This document shows, piece after piece, positions 22,401-31,680 of a DNA stretch of 32,598 nt. The stretch comes from Dissophora ornata. Taxonomy: Eukaryota > Mortierellomycota > Mortierellomycetes > Mortierellales > Mortierellaceae. Numbering within the stretch: position 1 is the first letter of the stretch; each line of letters opens with the position of its first letter. The stretch spans positions 1 to 32,598 of the forward strand of contig MU616911.1 of assembly GCA_025201705.1 (NCBI GenBank). Reading direction: 5' to 3'. Under the pieces are notes generated by a model, which was not told where the DNA came from, ran no database searches, and was given only the letters and a program-made list of their open reading frames with translations. The translations under genes were made by a program, and so were the position numbers.

Positions 22401-22945
22401 AAGCTCTGAGACTGGCGCCAATTGACGCGATGATGTTCCCTCAGATCGATTCTTTGATGACATCAATGCCGACGACGAGTAGTCCAGGGCTGGATGCGTT
22501 TGGTACAGATGCGGCTTTGGGGTTGGGACATATCCATAGTGGTGCTGGAGGGTTTAGTATGGAGCAACATCAACATCACCCGTCGCTGCTTCAATACCAG
22601 GGTCTACAGCAGCCCCTGCAGACGCTCCAACAGCCGATTCAAACAAGCAGCTCAATGATGCAGAATGCCCATCTCCAGTTCAATGACGCGTCCTGCAACA
22701 ATGGCACAGCTTTTGACCAATACATCGCGACTCAAAATCTCATGCAGTCGCAGCAACACGGGCAACAGCGGCACGCGACAATGAAAGACGACGCAGCGGA
22801 CCCCCATCCACCGCCAGCCATCTCATCGGACGACACAGACATAGAGTCTTCCTCCTTATCTGATGATCCAGAGTCGGTTTTTCCAGCTTCGTCCATGGAG
22901 AAAGTCGATACTTTGTTGTTTGATGCAATTGTAAATAGCGTCTAG
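19416..22945 (+). CDS. Zn2Cys6 fungal-specific transcription factor
   Basis: Four exons (19416-20347, 20490-20554, 20657-21093, 21170-22945), 1069 residues. The zinc cluster has cysteines at 19, 22, 29, 35, 38 and 45 (C-x2-C-x6-C-x5-C-x2-C-x6-C), with basic residues RKKKLR between the second and third. A Ser-rich disordered linker follows, then HFHGSSSG in the short exon 2, and a fungal-specific middle domain with GGWLYTGMAIRIALDIGLHR and RKRVWWAVYTADRLGS (about 498-513). The C-terminus is Gln/His-rich and ends in an acidic serine segment resembling an activation domain. Such factors bind CGG half-sites in the nucleus. The target pathway is unknown. Neighbours on the same strand are an ABC exporter and an MFS transporter. 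The boundary of exons 2 and 3 is ambiguous: GTAAGT at 20555 with TTAG ending 20656 is preferred because it keeps the frame. Confidence 0.9.
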
Positions 22946-23994
22946 TACGGAAAATTAAAATATACGATATCACATGTCCGAAACAGCCGATAAGACGCGT
23001 CCTATCCCATCCTAGACTCGTCAAGACAAAAGGTGCGTGCCCTAATGTACGACAAGAAATCATCTCGGCATCGTGTTCCGTGCCAAACCCGGAAAGCTTA
23101 ACTCGCGTCACGTTCCCTGCTGAAGTGCAGGCTGGGTGTCGTTGAGCGCACCATTTTTGGAAGCAATGGCAAACTCTTTTTCAGTCCGAGTTTGGACTTT
23201 TCAAACTCGTGCAGACAGTTATTTTTTTGCACTACACAGTGGTGGTCGATGTCAATGGTGAATTAATTGGTAAGTGAGCAAATCACCGAGGGAAAGCTGG
23301 GTTTAGGGCTTCTTTCAGAATCATTAGGCAATGGAACCTTCGCCTTCTTATTTTTTGTTATGATTTGTAGCATAACGTGCTTTGTTGATGTGCGTGCGAA
23401 AAATAATAAGGTGTTTTCTGAAAGGATTGGATGCTGCTGGCTTTGTTTAGTCTACCGCAAAGAGGCTGGCATTGAGAATTGGCGTCATTTTTGGGTCTTT
23501 AGTTTTAAGGATGTCAACCAAGGAGATGTCACTCTTCACAGCCATCCCGACATTACACTTCCGGTGTTCACGAGAGCACTTCTGGAAAGTTTTTTTCTAT
23601 GGCGCACATCGGCAGAGACGCCTTTCTTCTTCAACCCTCCCGCTGTTCAACTGTGGTTTAAGTTACCAGAAGTGTGGCTCTTCACAGGTGTTTGCCCCTC
23701 CTTTTCTCGCATAATCATGTCGCAGTGGAAAACACGCCCGGCCGCGATTGCAAATAACAAGAGATGTGAGCACTAAATAAACACTCAGTTCGAGACGAGG
23801 GAATGCCGCGCAGCTGCACTGTGTTCCTTGCCTTTTCAAGCATTGTTCCTCGTTTCTCTTGTGCGATTTGGTCACAAGTGAGAAAGAGGGTATGAGGAGT
23901 ACACGCGTTTATTGCATTGCATTGATGAATGTGTATCCGCTGCCTTGATTACCGATCGCTAAATAGCTTTGTCCTCCAGTCTCCCTCATTACTC

Positions 23995-24014
23995 TTTTTT
24001 TTTTTTTTTTTTTT
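23995..24014. repeat. T20 homopolymer
   Basis: Twenty consecutive T about 380 bp upstream of the MFS start; possibly a nucleosome-excluding poly(dA:dT) tract in the promoter. Confidence 0.85.
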
Positions 24015-24312
24015 CGTAACAATCACCTTCCTCTCTCCCGCGTCATTTCCCCTGCAGTTGCGCGTCCCAGTCGATCGAGAACGGACTTCCTATTGCGCAG
24101 GTACACTCTCACGCCCCTACTTATCGAAAAAAAAGAGCTGATTTGAAATGCACTTCATGAGCAAACCTGTTTCGTCCATGACAGCAATGCAACCTCTCCC
24201 TCTCATGACCATCCTGCATTCTTCAAAACAAAAACTCATTGCCTCTTTTTTTCTTCTCATCTTTTCCCTCTCGCTATTGCAATCACTTTCTCATGCCCAC
24301 ACGCGCGTTTAA

Positions 24313-24320
24313 TATAAATA
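24313..24320 (+). promoter_or_regulatory. TATA box of the MFS transporter gene
   Basis: TATAAATA lies 77 bp before the ATG at 24397, an ordinary distance for a fungal promoter with a short leader. Confidence 0.55.
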
Positions 24321-24396
24321 TTTCACACTCTCCAAATATTTCCATTCATACACAGCCTCAACAGCCCACTAGAATCAATTAGACATATATCCCATA

Positions 24397-26823
24397 ATGG
24401 CTGCCCCGCCTAACCGAGCAGGTGCAATAGCAGGAGCAGAGCATCAACAACAGCATCGACCAAATATACCCCGCGACCTTTCTGGCGATACCATCGATGA
24501 AACCGATGAGGATACCCCATTGCTCTCATTAACAGACGACGGCGAACCCGCAGAGGAGGCAAAGGCAGACCCAACTACTCTCTATGTCAGGATCCTGGAA
24601 GAGAACTTGCCCTGCTACAAACGTCCTTCAGCTCTGTGGCTGCTTCCAGTCTTCGGATTGGCAACAATCAGTGGAGGGATGTTGGCGTCCACGATCGGAC
24701 AGTTCCAGGCAACGTTGCTCTGCAGAGAGTACATGAGCCGCCACGCAGTCTCGAACACGACCATTGCTGCAGTGACTGAGTTAACTACGCGCGTGTTTCA
24801 TGAAGCAACAGAGAGTGCAGCAGGCGCCATGCTGTTGAGACCTGCGCTGGAGTGCCAATCACCTGAGATCCAGGCGTTTACGGCACAAACCATGGCAATG
24901 ATCGAAGTTCTAGGAGGCATTGCCGGTAAGTTTTGGAGATGCAGATTAGGATTTTGCGCAGATGACTCTCGGCTCAAACAGCGCAGCACAGCCCTGAGAT
25001 TTTTCGCCCATCATCAACAACATGTTGTGTCATCCGCGCGTTATTGGGCGCATAATTTGTGCGACACGCACTCGCACAGGCCGATGCTTGATCACTTTTT
25101 TTTTTCCGTCTCGCTGACACATACACCTGTTCCTTTTCTACATCTAGGAGCGCTCACGATTGGATACTATGCATCGCTGAGCGACAAGCATGGCCGTCGC
25201 AGTATTATGGCCATTGGGCTTACCAATACCCTATTCATGCTCTGTGCCATTGTCGTCATGGGCACGTGGTGGGACCAGGTCGGAATACCATTCCTGGTCG
25301 CCGCTACTCTGGTCAATGGGTTACTGGGCGGCATTGGCATGGGAGGCACCATGAGCTTGGCTTATGCAGCAGACTGCACAGACCCTAGCCGACGCAGCTT
25401 GGTCTACTCGTGGATTCACGCCGGACTCTTCATGGGACTCGGTATCGGGTACGTCTTCCTTCTCTCTCTTTTGCTCCGGGAAATTTATACGAAGACATTT
25501 CCCGAGTTACTAATGCTGCAACCCATTTTTTTTTGTAGATCTTTCCTGGGGGGTTTGATTGTCAGAGCGACTGACAACTTCCTGACAATTATCTATTTTG
25601 ACATTGTCGCCACGATTGCATCGCTCCTGGTTCTTATCTTCTTCATGCCCGAGTCCCTCCCTAGCAAACAAGCTGCCCATATCCGCAAACTGTACGGACA
25701 GGCCACCAAATCTACACAAGGACAGCAAGAAGATGATCTCAACAAGACAAAGACAAAGGAACAGCCTATCGCCTGGCACTCCCATATGTTGCGATCCCTT
25801 CGTTTCTTCCGACCCAACGGCCGCAACACCAATCTTATCCTCCTGGCAGCGACCTCATTCCTTCAAACGTTGGTGCTGAAGGGGACATTCTCGGTGCTGA
25901 TCCTGTACACGAATAAGGCGTTCAACTGGTCGGAATACGAGGACGGGATTTTGTTCATGCTGGGCTCAGTGGTCCGCCTGTTCTCGTTGTTGATCCTGTT
26001 GCCAATCTTGGTGCATTTTTATCGTAAGCACATGGGGCCCAAGGAAGGAAAGAACAGCAATAACAACTCTTCGACCGCAACTCGTACGCGACCTCATAAT
26101 GGAGCCGAGCAAGATAATGAAACCGTCTTGACGAACCATCCGGAGCGGCTATTGAACTCAGGAACGGACGATCTCGTGGTGGCTTCGCGTCTCGAACATT
26201 TGGGAGAGGCTGTCCTGAACCTGTCGGACGACGAGGGATCTTTGCAGGAACGCAGGCGACGTCAGTCAACCACTGATTCTGTAGCGACCTGGTCTTCAGA
26301 TCGTACACGACGACCCTCGTCATCCCACTCACCATCGAGCCCTTCCAATAGCAAGAAGCCTTTCTCACGGTCATCGCCCTCACCATCACCGCCATCAACA
26401 GCACCAACCCGCACCACCGAGAAAAAACTTAGCGACGTCAGGTTAGACACCTGGATCATCCGTCTCGGCTTTATCATCAACTCCACGACATATATTGGCT
26501 ACGGTCTCGCAAATAAGGAATGGCAATTTTATCTCTGGTCGAGTCTTCATGCCGTGAGCATCATTGCCTCGCCTTCGCTGAGGTCGTTGTTAACAAACTT
26601 GGTGGATCCCTCGCAGTTTGGAGCAGTTCTAGGGGCGATTCAGGTCGTGGACTCGATTGCGAGCTTCGTATCGCCCGTGGTGATCTCGGGGGTGTACGCG
26701 ATGACTGTGAGATCGAGACCGGAGTTTGTGTGGTACTGCTGTGCTGCGTTTTCGGGAATCTGTGTGGTGTTGTCGTTCATGATGAGCCAGAAACAGTTCT
26801 TGAAGGCAACGTCTGTCGTTTAG
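24397..26823 (+). CDS. Major facilitator superfamily (MFS) transporter, TetA/TCR-like
   Basis: Modelled as three exons (24397-24925, 25148-25448, 25539-26823), 704 residues. The N-tail is acidic and disordered. TM1 (LLPVFGLATISGGMLAS) is followed by a long extracellular loop, then TM2 with motif A at 182-194 (GYYASLSDKHGRR), and YAADCTDPSRRSLVYSW before TM5. A large hydrophilic central loop (Ser/Arg/Pro-rich) separates the two halves; the second half resumes at LDTWIIRLGFIINS. Motif A identifies an MFS carrier, with closest resemblance to drug/H+ antiporter-like proteins; the substrate is unknown. Both introns are multiples of three (222 and 90 nt) and stop-free, so an unspliced reading of 808 residues is also open. 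I prefer splicing: the donors (GTAAGT, GTACGT) and TACTAAT branch site are good, and the retained segments would interrupt membrane helices. Confidence 0.88.
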   Translation: MAAPPNRAGAIAGAEHQQQHRPNIPRDLSGDTIDETDEDTPLLSLTDDGEPAEEAKADPTTLYVRILEENLPCYKRPSALWLLPVFGLATISGGMLASTIGQFQATLLCREYMSRHAVSNTTIAAVTELTTRVFHEATESAAGAMLLRPALECQSPEIQAFTAQTMAMIEVLGGIAGKFWRCRLGFCADDSRLKQRSTALRFFAHHQQHVVSSARYWAHNLCDTHSHRPMLDHFFFSVSLTHTPVPFLHLGALTIGYYASLSDKHGRRSIMAIGLTNTLFMLCAIVVMGTWWDQVGIPFLVAATLVNGLLGGIGMGGTMSLAYAADCTDPSRRSLVYSWIHAGLFMGLGIGYVFLLSLLLREIYTKTFPELLMLQPIFFCRSFLGGLIVRATDNFLTIIYFDIVATIASLLVLIFFMPESLPSKQAAHIRKLYGQATKSTQGQQEDDLNKTKTKEQPIAWHSHMLRSLRFFRPNGRNTNLILLAATSFLQTLVLKGTFSVLILYTNKAFNWSEYEDGILFMLGSVVRLFSLLILLPILVHFYRKHMGPKEGKNSNNNSSTATRTRPHNGAEQDNETVLTNHPERLLNSGTDDLVVASRLEHLGEAVLNLSDDEGSLQERRRRQSTTDSVATWSSDRTRRPSSSHSPSSPSNSKKPFSRSSPSPSPPSTAPTRTTEKKLSDVRLDTWIIRLGFIINSTTYIGYGLANKEWQFYLWSSLHAVSIIASPSLRSLLTNLVDPSQFGAVLGAIQVVDSIASFVSPVVISGVYAMTVRSRPEFVWYCCAAFSGICVVLSFMMSQKQFLKATSVV

Positions 26824-27188
26824 ACAGATTGATGATGATACCGTGGTATTTTTATGATTCAGAAAAAACAAAAAAGTAAAATAAGCTAGGCCTCTCGAGG
26901 TGTTCTAGACGCCTTTAATTACTGTGCATCATGCGAAGCAACCGAAGAAGTAATTCGGCTCGTGGTTTGTGGCTCATGGCTTTTAGCTCCTGGCTCATGG
27001 ATTTGTTTCATGGCCTGTTATTAGCCAGGGCACATTTGTTACAACAGAACATGAGGACACAAACAAGCATGAAAATATGGAGGTTGAATACGCATGGTCC
27101 TCCAGCATTCATTTGTTCACATCCTCCAGCATGTGCGCCTACCTCATTGTTTACAAATCTACAGCATCAAAGGGTTCCATGAAGTTGA
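26824..27188. other. Gap between the MFS gene and the degenerate SANT-like frame
   Basis: It contains the MFS 3' UTR, a short direct repeat (TGGCTCATGG twice within 26971-27000), and the left arm of an inverted repeat from 27112. No gene is supported. Confidence 0.55.
27112..27181 (+). repeat. Left arm of inverted repeat
   Basis: It pairs with 28600-28661 in inverted orientation. The first 45 bp differ at 3 positions; then an 8-nt insertion (ATCTACAG) is followed by a 17-bp block with 2 differences. An 11-bp piece of the arm (TCCTCCAGCAT) is repeated directly just outside it at 27098-27108. Confidence 0.85.
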
Positions 27189-28285
27189 TTACATAGCCGT
27201 TGAGATTGTCCCTGTGTCCGTGAAAGGGGACTCCCGAGGGCTATAAAAGCATCCTATATTACCATCGTCGTAAGTTTTGGCTTCATTCAAAACTTCCTTT
27301 AACGTTTTGTATATCCAACTTGAAATCGTCCAGAGCATGTCGTTTGAGCGGGCTGTGTCTGTATGTGTTTTGATCGTTCCTGTCCGATTCAACTCAAATT
27401 TGTCCATCTTGTTCTTGTCTGCCTTGTGGTATACTTTATCGGCATTGTGTTGTGTGTGAAGTATGCCTTTGCGGATGAGGAAGCCGCCGATGACCATGTG
27501 CCATTTCGTCTTCCTCTGGGATTTGTATAAACCAAAGTTGTCGTCGGTGTTAAGCCACGCGACCAAATTATCGTCTGTCCCTTCGGGCCACTTTGAAGGG
27601 TCCACAGGTTTGATGAAAATGGTGCGAGAGTCGGTATTACTGTGGGTAATGGCAGTGCTTTGCGTGTCGATATTGTTGCGAGTGTCGTCGCTGTCGTCGT
27701 CGTCGTCGTTGGCCTCTTCGACTATTTGGCGTTACCGCCTTTTATGCTTTGATTGGGGAGTGGCGATTGTTTTTTTTGGAAGGACTTGTGCTCGAGGTTG
27801 CCTTCCCAGTGACTGGATGAGGCTGGGCGAAGACTGTACGGGCAAGGCTGGCTGAATTGGACGATATACGGAGGGAATCGCGCCAACTCGGTTGCGGTTG
27901 AGTGAGGTCGGAGTAGGACGTGGGACGGTGGTATGGGCTCGAATCTGGACGGTTGAAGGAGCCGGAAAAGCAGAATAAGATCGCGCTCGGGCAGGTGGGG
28001 GAGGAGAAAGGGCTGAATAGGTCGCGCTTGGGCGAGTGGAGGAGGAGAAGAGGTGGAATAAGATCGCGTTCGGGCGAGCGGAGGAGAAGAAAAGGTGGAG
28101 CTCGATCTGGCACTTGGGGATCGTATGGAAAACGTCGAGCTTGATCTCTTGAGAGGAGGTGTAGCTAGAGCCGACAATTTTTCGTAATGATCGATCATCT
28201 GTGAGATGGTTCCAGGAAGAGGGTTGTGTACGTTGGCTATTGCCTGGATCTCAACTGGGCCATTGAAAGCAAATGGACTTGATAG
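27189..28285 (-). pseudogene. Broken gene with C-terminal Myb/SANT-like DNA-binding segment
   Basis: The 3' part, a minus-strand frame closing at 27189 and open up to about 27731, has an acidic run followed by KWPEGTDDNLVAWLNTDDN, FGLYKSQRKTKWHMVIGGFL and GILHTQHNADKVYHKADKNK. This fits the W-x(n)-L-x2-WL...K...I...GI-x-H pattern of fungal Myb/SANT-like domains. The 5' part is another frame, open at 28285-27722 and Ser/Pro/Arg-rich (RSSSTFS, LARTRSYS). A 41-bp member in a 42-bp tandem repeat shifts the reading frame, and a TAA (27732-27734) then precedes the SANT part in the shifted frame. No ATG is certain for the 3' part. An intron might bypass the damage (an AATAG acceptor ends at 27722), but I found no donor in the right phase. 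A living multi-exon gene remains possible. Confidence 0.5.
27974..28098 (-). repeat. Three tandem copies of a 42/41/42-bp unit in the broken frame
   Basis: Units lie at 27974-28015 (42 bp), 28016-28056 (41 bp) and 28057-28098 (42 bp). On the minus strand each encodes a Ser/Pro-rich module of the type SSPPLARTRSYS. The middle copy lacks one base (GACCTATT against GATCTTATT), which changes the frame for everything downstream. Confidence 0.85.
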
Positions 28286-28599
28286 TCATAGATCTAAATG
28301 AAATGGTGTAGACTAGGTTTATAATCGACGCATATGAACGGTCGTTCTTGATGAAGCAAAGATTCTTACGTGCTGTGCGTTGTTTGGTGTCTGTTGACTA
28401 TTTTACACTCCCTGCTCTTCATCATCGGTCCAGTGTAGCAGCTGCCGGAGGTCGTTGGGAAGCTGTTTGGTGTGCCGCCGAGGATGAGGAGGTGGACGTG
28501 GATTTAGAAAACAGGGATTGAATGAGGAGGAATTGATGGAGTTATCTTCCACGGGATGGAGATCGACAAGGATGCAGCAGCACTCGTTTCCCTTGCTGC

Positions 28600-28661
28600 C
28601 ATGAAACCCGTTGATGTTGTGAACAATGAGGCAGGCGTACATGCTGGAGGATGTGAACAAA
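28600..28661 (-). repeat. Right arm of inverted repeat
   Basis: Its reverse complement matches 27112-27181. It ends 130 bp before the ATG of the downstream leucine-rich gene, so it lies in or next to that gene's promoter. Confidence 0.85.
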
Positions 28662-28728
28662 GAAATAAGCATGAGTGTTGACTCATTCTCTGTAAACACA
28701 ATCTTCCATCTCGAGAGCCCTATTAAAT

Positions 28729-28754
28729 CTTTTTCTTTTTCTTTTTCTTTTTTC
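28729..28754. repeat. (CTTTTT)n pyrimidine tract before the 28792 start
   Basis: About four CTTTTT units end 38 bp before the ATG. A tract like this is common in fungal core promoters and leaders. The rest of the gap from 28286 to 28791 holds only the right inverted-repeat arm and an uncalled antisense frame. Confidence 0.8.
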
Positions 28755-28791
28755 ACCACACACCTCGCAACCATCCGCAAAGACAACGATA

Positions 28792-31680
28792 ATGACGAAG
28801 TACCAGCACCAAGAGTTCTGCTCAGATTCAGAAACATACGAAGTACGAGTGTTTCCTGGAAATGCACTCACCGAAGGAAGGGCCTTCATGATGTGGAATG
28901 ATATCCATGATTTGTTTCCCAGCGTCGCTCGGCTCCAGTGCGGGAGACGTGTCATCGGGTTCATGGCGGATAGCAATGGTTGCAGGTAAATAACAGCGCC
29001 ATCATATTGCGCGTCATCTGCGATATGCGTTTGAAATAGAAGCGCTCTGTGATAATAATCGCTATTGCTTGTGGCCCTTGCTGATAGATTAGAACCTCTC
29101 CGTGTTGAATATCAGGAGAATTTGACCATCCAAGTCATCATGAAGGAAGGTTCAAGCCATACTCTGCCTCAAAGTCCAATACCACCGCCTTCAAAAAGTC
29201 CTGGACAGCTCGTTAGCTTTAAAACAAGAACCCTATCTGAGGAAGACGCCCGCAATCGACGAGAATCCATCCTCACATCCCCAAGAATTTCTGCTGCGGC
29301 CAGAAAAGAATTTCGCTCCTCTACTCTCCTCTACGAGAACTTTCTCCAATGCATCCAGGATGGTAAATCAGGACAAATTGCCAGCATGCGAATCGAATTC
29401 CAGGAGCACTTTTCTAAACTGGAGACAGAGATGATAAAAAACCAAGAAATGCAGGAACAGATGCTGAAAATGCAACAATCCATGATGGAGATGCAGCAGA
29501 CCGTGATCGACATGCAACAGCAGGCTCTAGATCGAATGGTGGCGATCCAAGGCAAAGTGCAGGCGATCCTTATCCAGAACTATGAGTTGCATGAATATCC
29601 GATCCCGAGGCTGTTTATTGTTCTTCCAAAGGATAGCTCGAGATGGGACCCGGTCAATCTCTTCCAGAACAAATTCCAGTTGTATTTCTTGTGCGAGTGT
29701 GGGGAGCATACGAAGGGTCAGAACAGCAATATTCCACATCATATCCATCTGGCTAGGCACGAAGGATATGACCTGGAGTCTCCGACAGAGTTCTTTAGGC
29801 GCTATGGGCCCTACGTGCTTAGGCTTCTACAGATGCTCAAGTATGGCGTGACAGTAGCCGGATTTGTCGTTCCTGCACTGGTGCCCCTCCAAGTGGCAGA
29901 CAGAGTCGATAGGATTAAAAACTCGTTCGACAACTACAGTCACAATATCGAACTCGGACTCCATCAGTCGCTCGGGTATCTTCAGAATCTTTCAGCCAAA
30001 GAAAGTTCATCAGCATCGACGGGATATGAGGATAAGGATGATGAACAAGGTCGACGTATGGATGAGCTGGAAGCACTTGAAGGCGCGGACCTGAGGAGAC
30101 TGGAAACGTTCCTGAGCAGAAAAGATGCTAATCGGGTCCTGGGCAACCTCTACCGGGTGGTCACGAGTGATGGACATGTCAAGTGGGTGTGTCTGGACCA
30201 CTATCGTGAAACTTATAACGCCGTGGTGATAAAGGAGCTGTCAGAGGTGATTGGCATCAACGGGGGCGTCTTCGACGAGGCTCTCGGTCAAGTTGAAATC
30301 CGACTCTTGTCAGCCACGGCGGCGTCCCAATTCTACAAAGCGCTGGGACGTAGCAAGTTTGTGTGCGAGCTCAAAGTTGTGCTGACGTGGGAAGTCTCTG
30401 TAGGTGATCTGAAGTTGTTGAGGGATGCGATCCTCAAGTCGAACATCGCGTGCTTGGATCTGACGTGCACTGCTTCCAGCGTAACCACCGATATATTCAA
30501 CCGCCACAAGAGATCGAATCCCCTGTGGCAGATCATAATGAACACGAAACTGCAAACATTCACTCTGAATGGATTCACAGGATTCTTTTCTCACTCAAAC
30601 ATCCTGGCCAAGACCAATGACCTCCGTGTCTTGAAGATCTCGGAGCATGTAGACTGGAAAAAGGATGGTGCCAAGTTGGTTCAGCTGCTTGAGAGGTCTC
30701 CGAAGCTACAAGAACTATGTTTGGGCGTCACTGAGATTGACGAGGTTTATGCTTTCATCAAGAATCTCAACTGCGGCTATTGTTCGCTCGAGAGCCTGGC
30801 ACTGGATGCTGGTCGGTCACAGGGGATGCAGGTTCAATTTGAGAGCGGCGTGCCTGTTTCTATGGATCTGCTCGTTTCTGGTCTGTCCAGTCCCCATCTC
30901 AATGACACCCGTATCCTCCGAACACTCCACATACGCCGTGATTACCAAGTTCCATTCAAAATCGACATACAGTTATTTAGAAGCATCATCTCCAGGAACC
31001 CCGACCTGACAAGACTGACGATGCAGTGCAGCGACGCGAATTTCCAACAGCTGCATAATGCCATCAGGGGGTCTATTGAGGCGAGTTCTCCCTGCAAACT
31101 AAGAGTGTTGACGTTGTACGGGGGCGGCAATCGTCTGTCTATGGCGGACCTGCGCGACGAAAGTTCGGTTGAGCTGGGGCTCATGTCAGACAGTATTTCA
31201 CGCGCGGTGCTCGACGTTTATGGGAGCAATTTGACGAAACTCAGAATCAATAGTAGCGGCGCCCTGAAGGCTGTTGCTAGTATGCTTGCTGGTCGAGGAG
31301 AAAAGGGCAGGGGGATATCGCTTAAAAACGTGGAGATTCCAATCTCTCGTGTAACTGAGGACATGTTTCAAGACTTGAGGCTGGTGTTGAAGTCTTGCGC
31401 ATCGACTCTAACTAATCTTGTGATTTTTGTGGATCGAGAATGGGATTCTGGCAAATCGAATTATCTCTGGAGCAATAATGCCCTTGGTTCCTCCTTGGTC
31501 GATTTTATCGTCGAGTTCGGTTCATGTTGGACTAGCATATCCATGAATAAGGACGTCGCAGAGACTTGGACCAAGGCACTCAAACAACGTGGGTTCACTG
31601 TACCGGACGAGATTTTGATGGTGAACCCCCATGGACAAAGCCATTCGATGAGGGATGCTATCATAGGGCCTGTCTTATAA
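28792..31680 (+). CDS. Leucine-rich-repeat-like protein with N-terminal module, coiled coil and uncharacterised central domain
   Basis: Two exons (28792-28985, 29088-31680), 928 residues; the GTAAAT...TAG intron keeps the frame (AG+A = Arg). Residues 1 to about 90 form a compact module containing VRVFPGNALTEGRAFMMWND and LEPLRVEYQENL. I associate it with a lineage-expanded Mortierella-type family, from memory only. A linker and a Met/Gln-rich coiled coil (about 172-228, repeated MQQ) follow. A central domain starting PRLFIVLP (about 239) includes LYFLCECGE and EGYDLESPTEFFRRYGPYVL. From about 490 to the end come irregular leucine-rich (RNI-like) repeats such as LRVLKISEHV and SPKLQELCLG. No signal peptide or kinase motif, and no NTP-binding P-loop, is seen. 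The overall plan (adaptor, coiled coil, leucine-rich sensor) resembles innate-immune or scaffold proteins, but the function is unknown. Confidence 0.88.

Larger units (their letters stand above)
22946..24396. other. Intergenic and promoter region upstream of the MFS gene
   Basis: No supported gene. An open frame of 169 codons at 23267-23776 shows no domain and has unusual composition, so I do not call it. The last 400 bp are CT-rich with a T20 run and a TATA box, as expected for the MFS promoter. Confidence 0.55.
27112..28661. mobile_element. Candidate decayed terminal-inverted-repeat element (1.55 kb)
   Basis: The left end (27112-27181) and the reverse complement of the right end (28661-28600) both start TTTGTTCACATCCTCCAGCATG. 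They match at 57 of 62 aligned positions, with one 8-nt insertion on the left. Between the arms lies a broken minus-strand frame ending in a Myb/SANT-like segment. PIF/Harbinger DNA transposons are known to carry a Myb/SANT-like gene beside a transposase, but no transposase is visible here. A clean target-site duplication is not seen: a 12-bp near-direct repeat (11 of 12) lies at 27061-27072 and 28663-28674, but 39 bp separate it from the left arm. An inverted duplication of a host segment is the main alternative. Confidence 0.35.

Noticed and set aside
23267..23776. 169-codon plus-strand frame between the transcription factor and the MFS gene
   Set aside because: Starts from a non-ATG codon; rich in Phe, Trp and Cys without a domain; probably chance.
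24397..26823. Reading the MFS gene as one uninterrupted 808-residue exon
   Set aside because: The two extra segments have good splice sites and would break membrane helices; the spliced model restores a normal MFS fold. Retained as a testable alternative.
28403..28867. 154-codon minus-strand frame just upstream of the leucine-rich gene
   Set aside because: Part of it is the right inverted-repeat arm and the start lies in the coding exon of the other strand. The matching left arm does not keep the same frame open, so it is not convincing as a gene.
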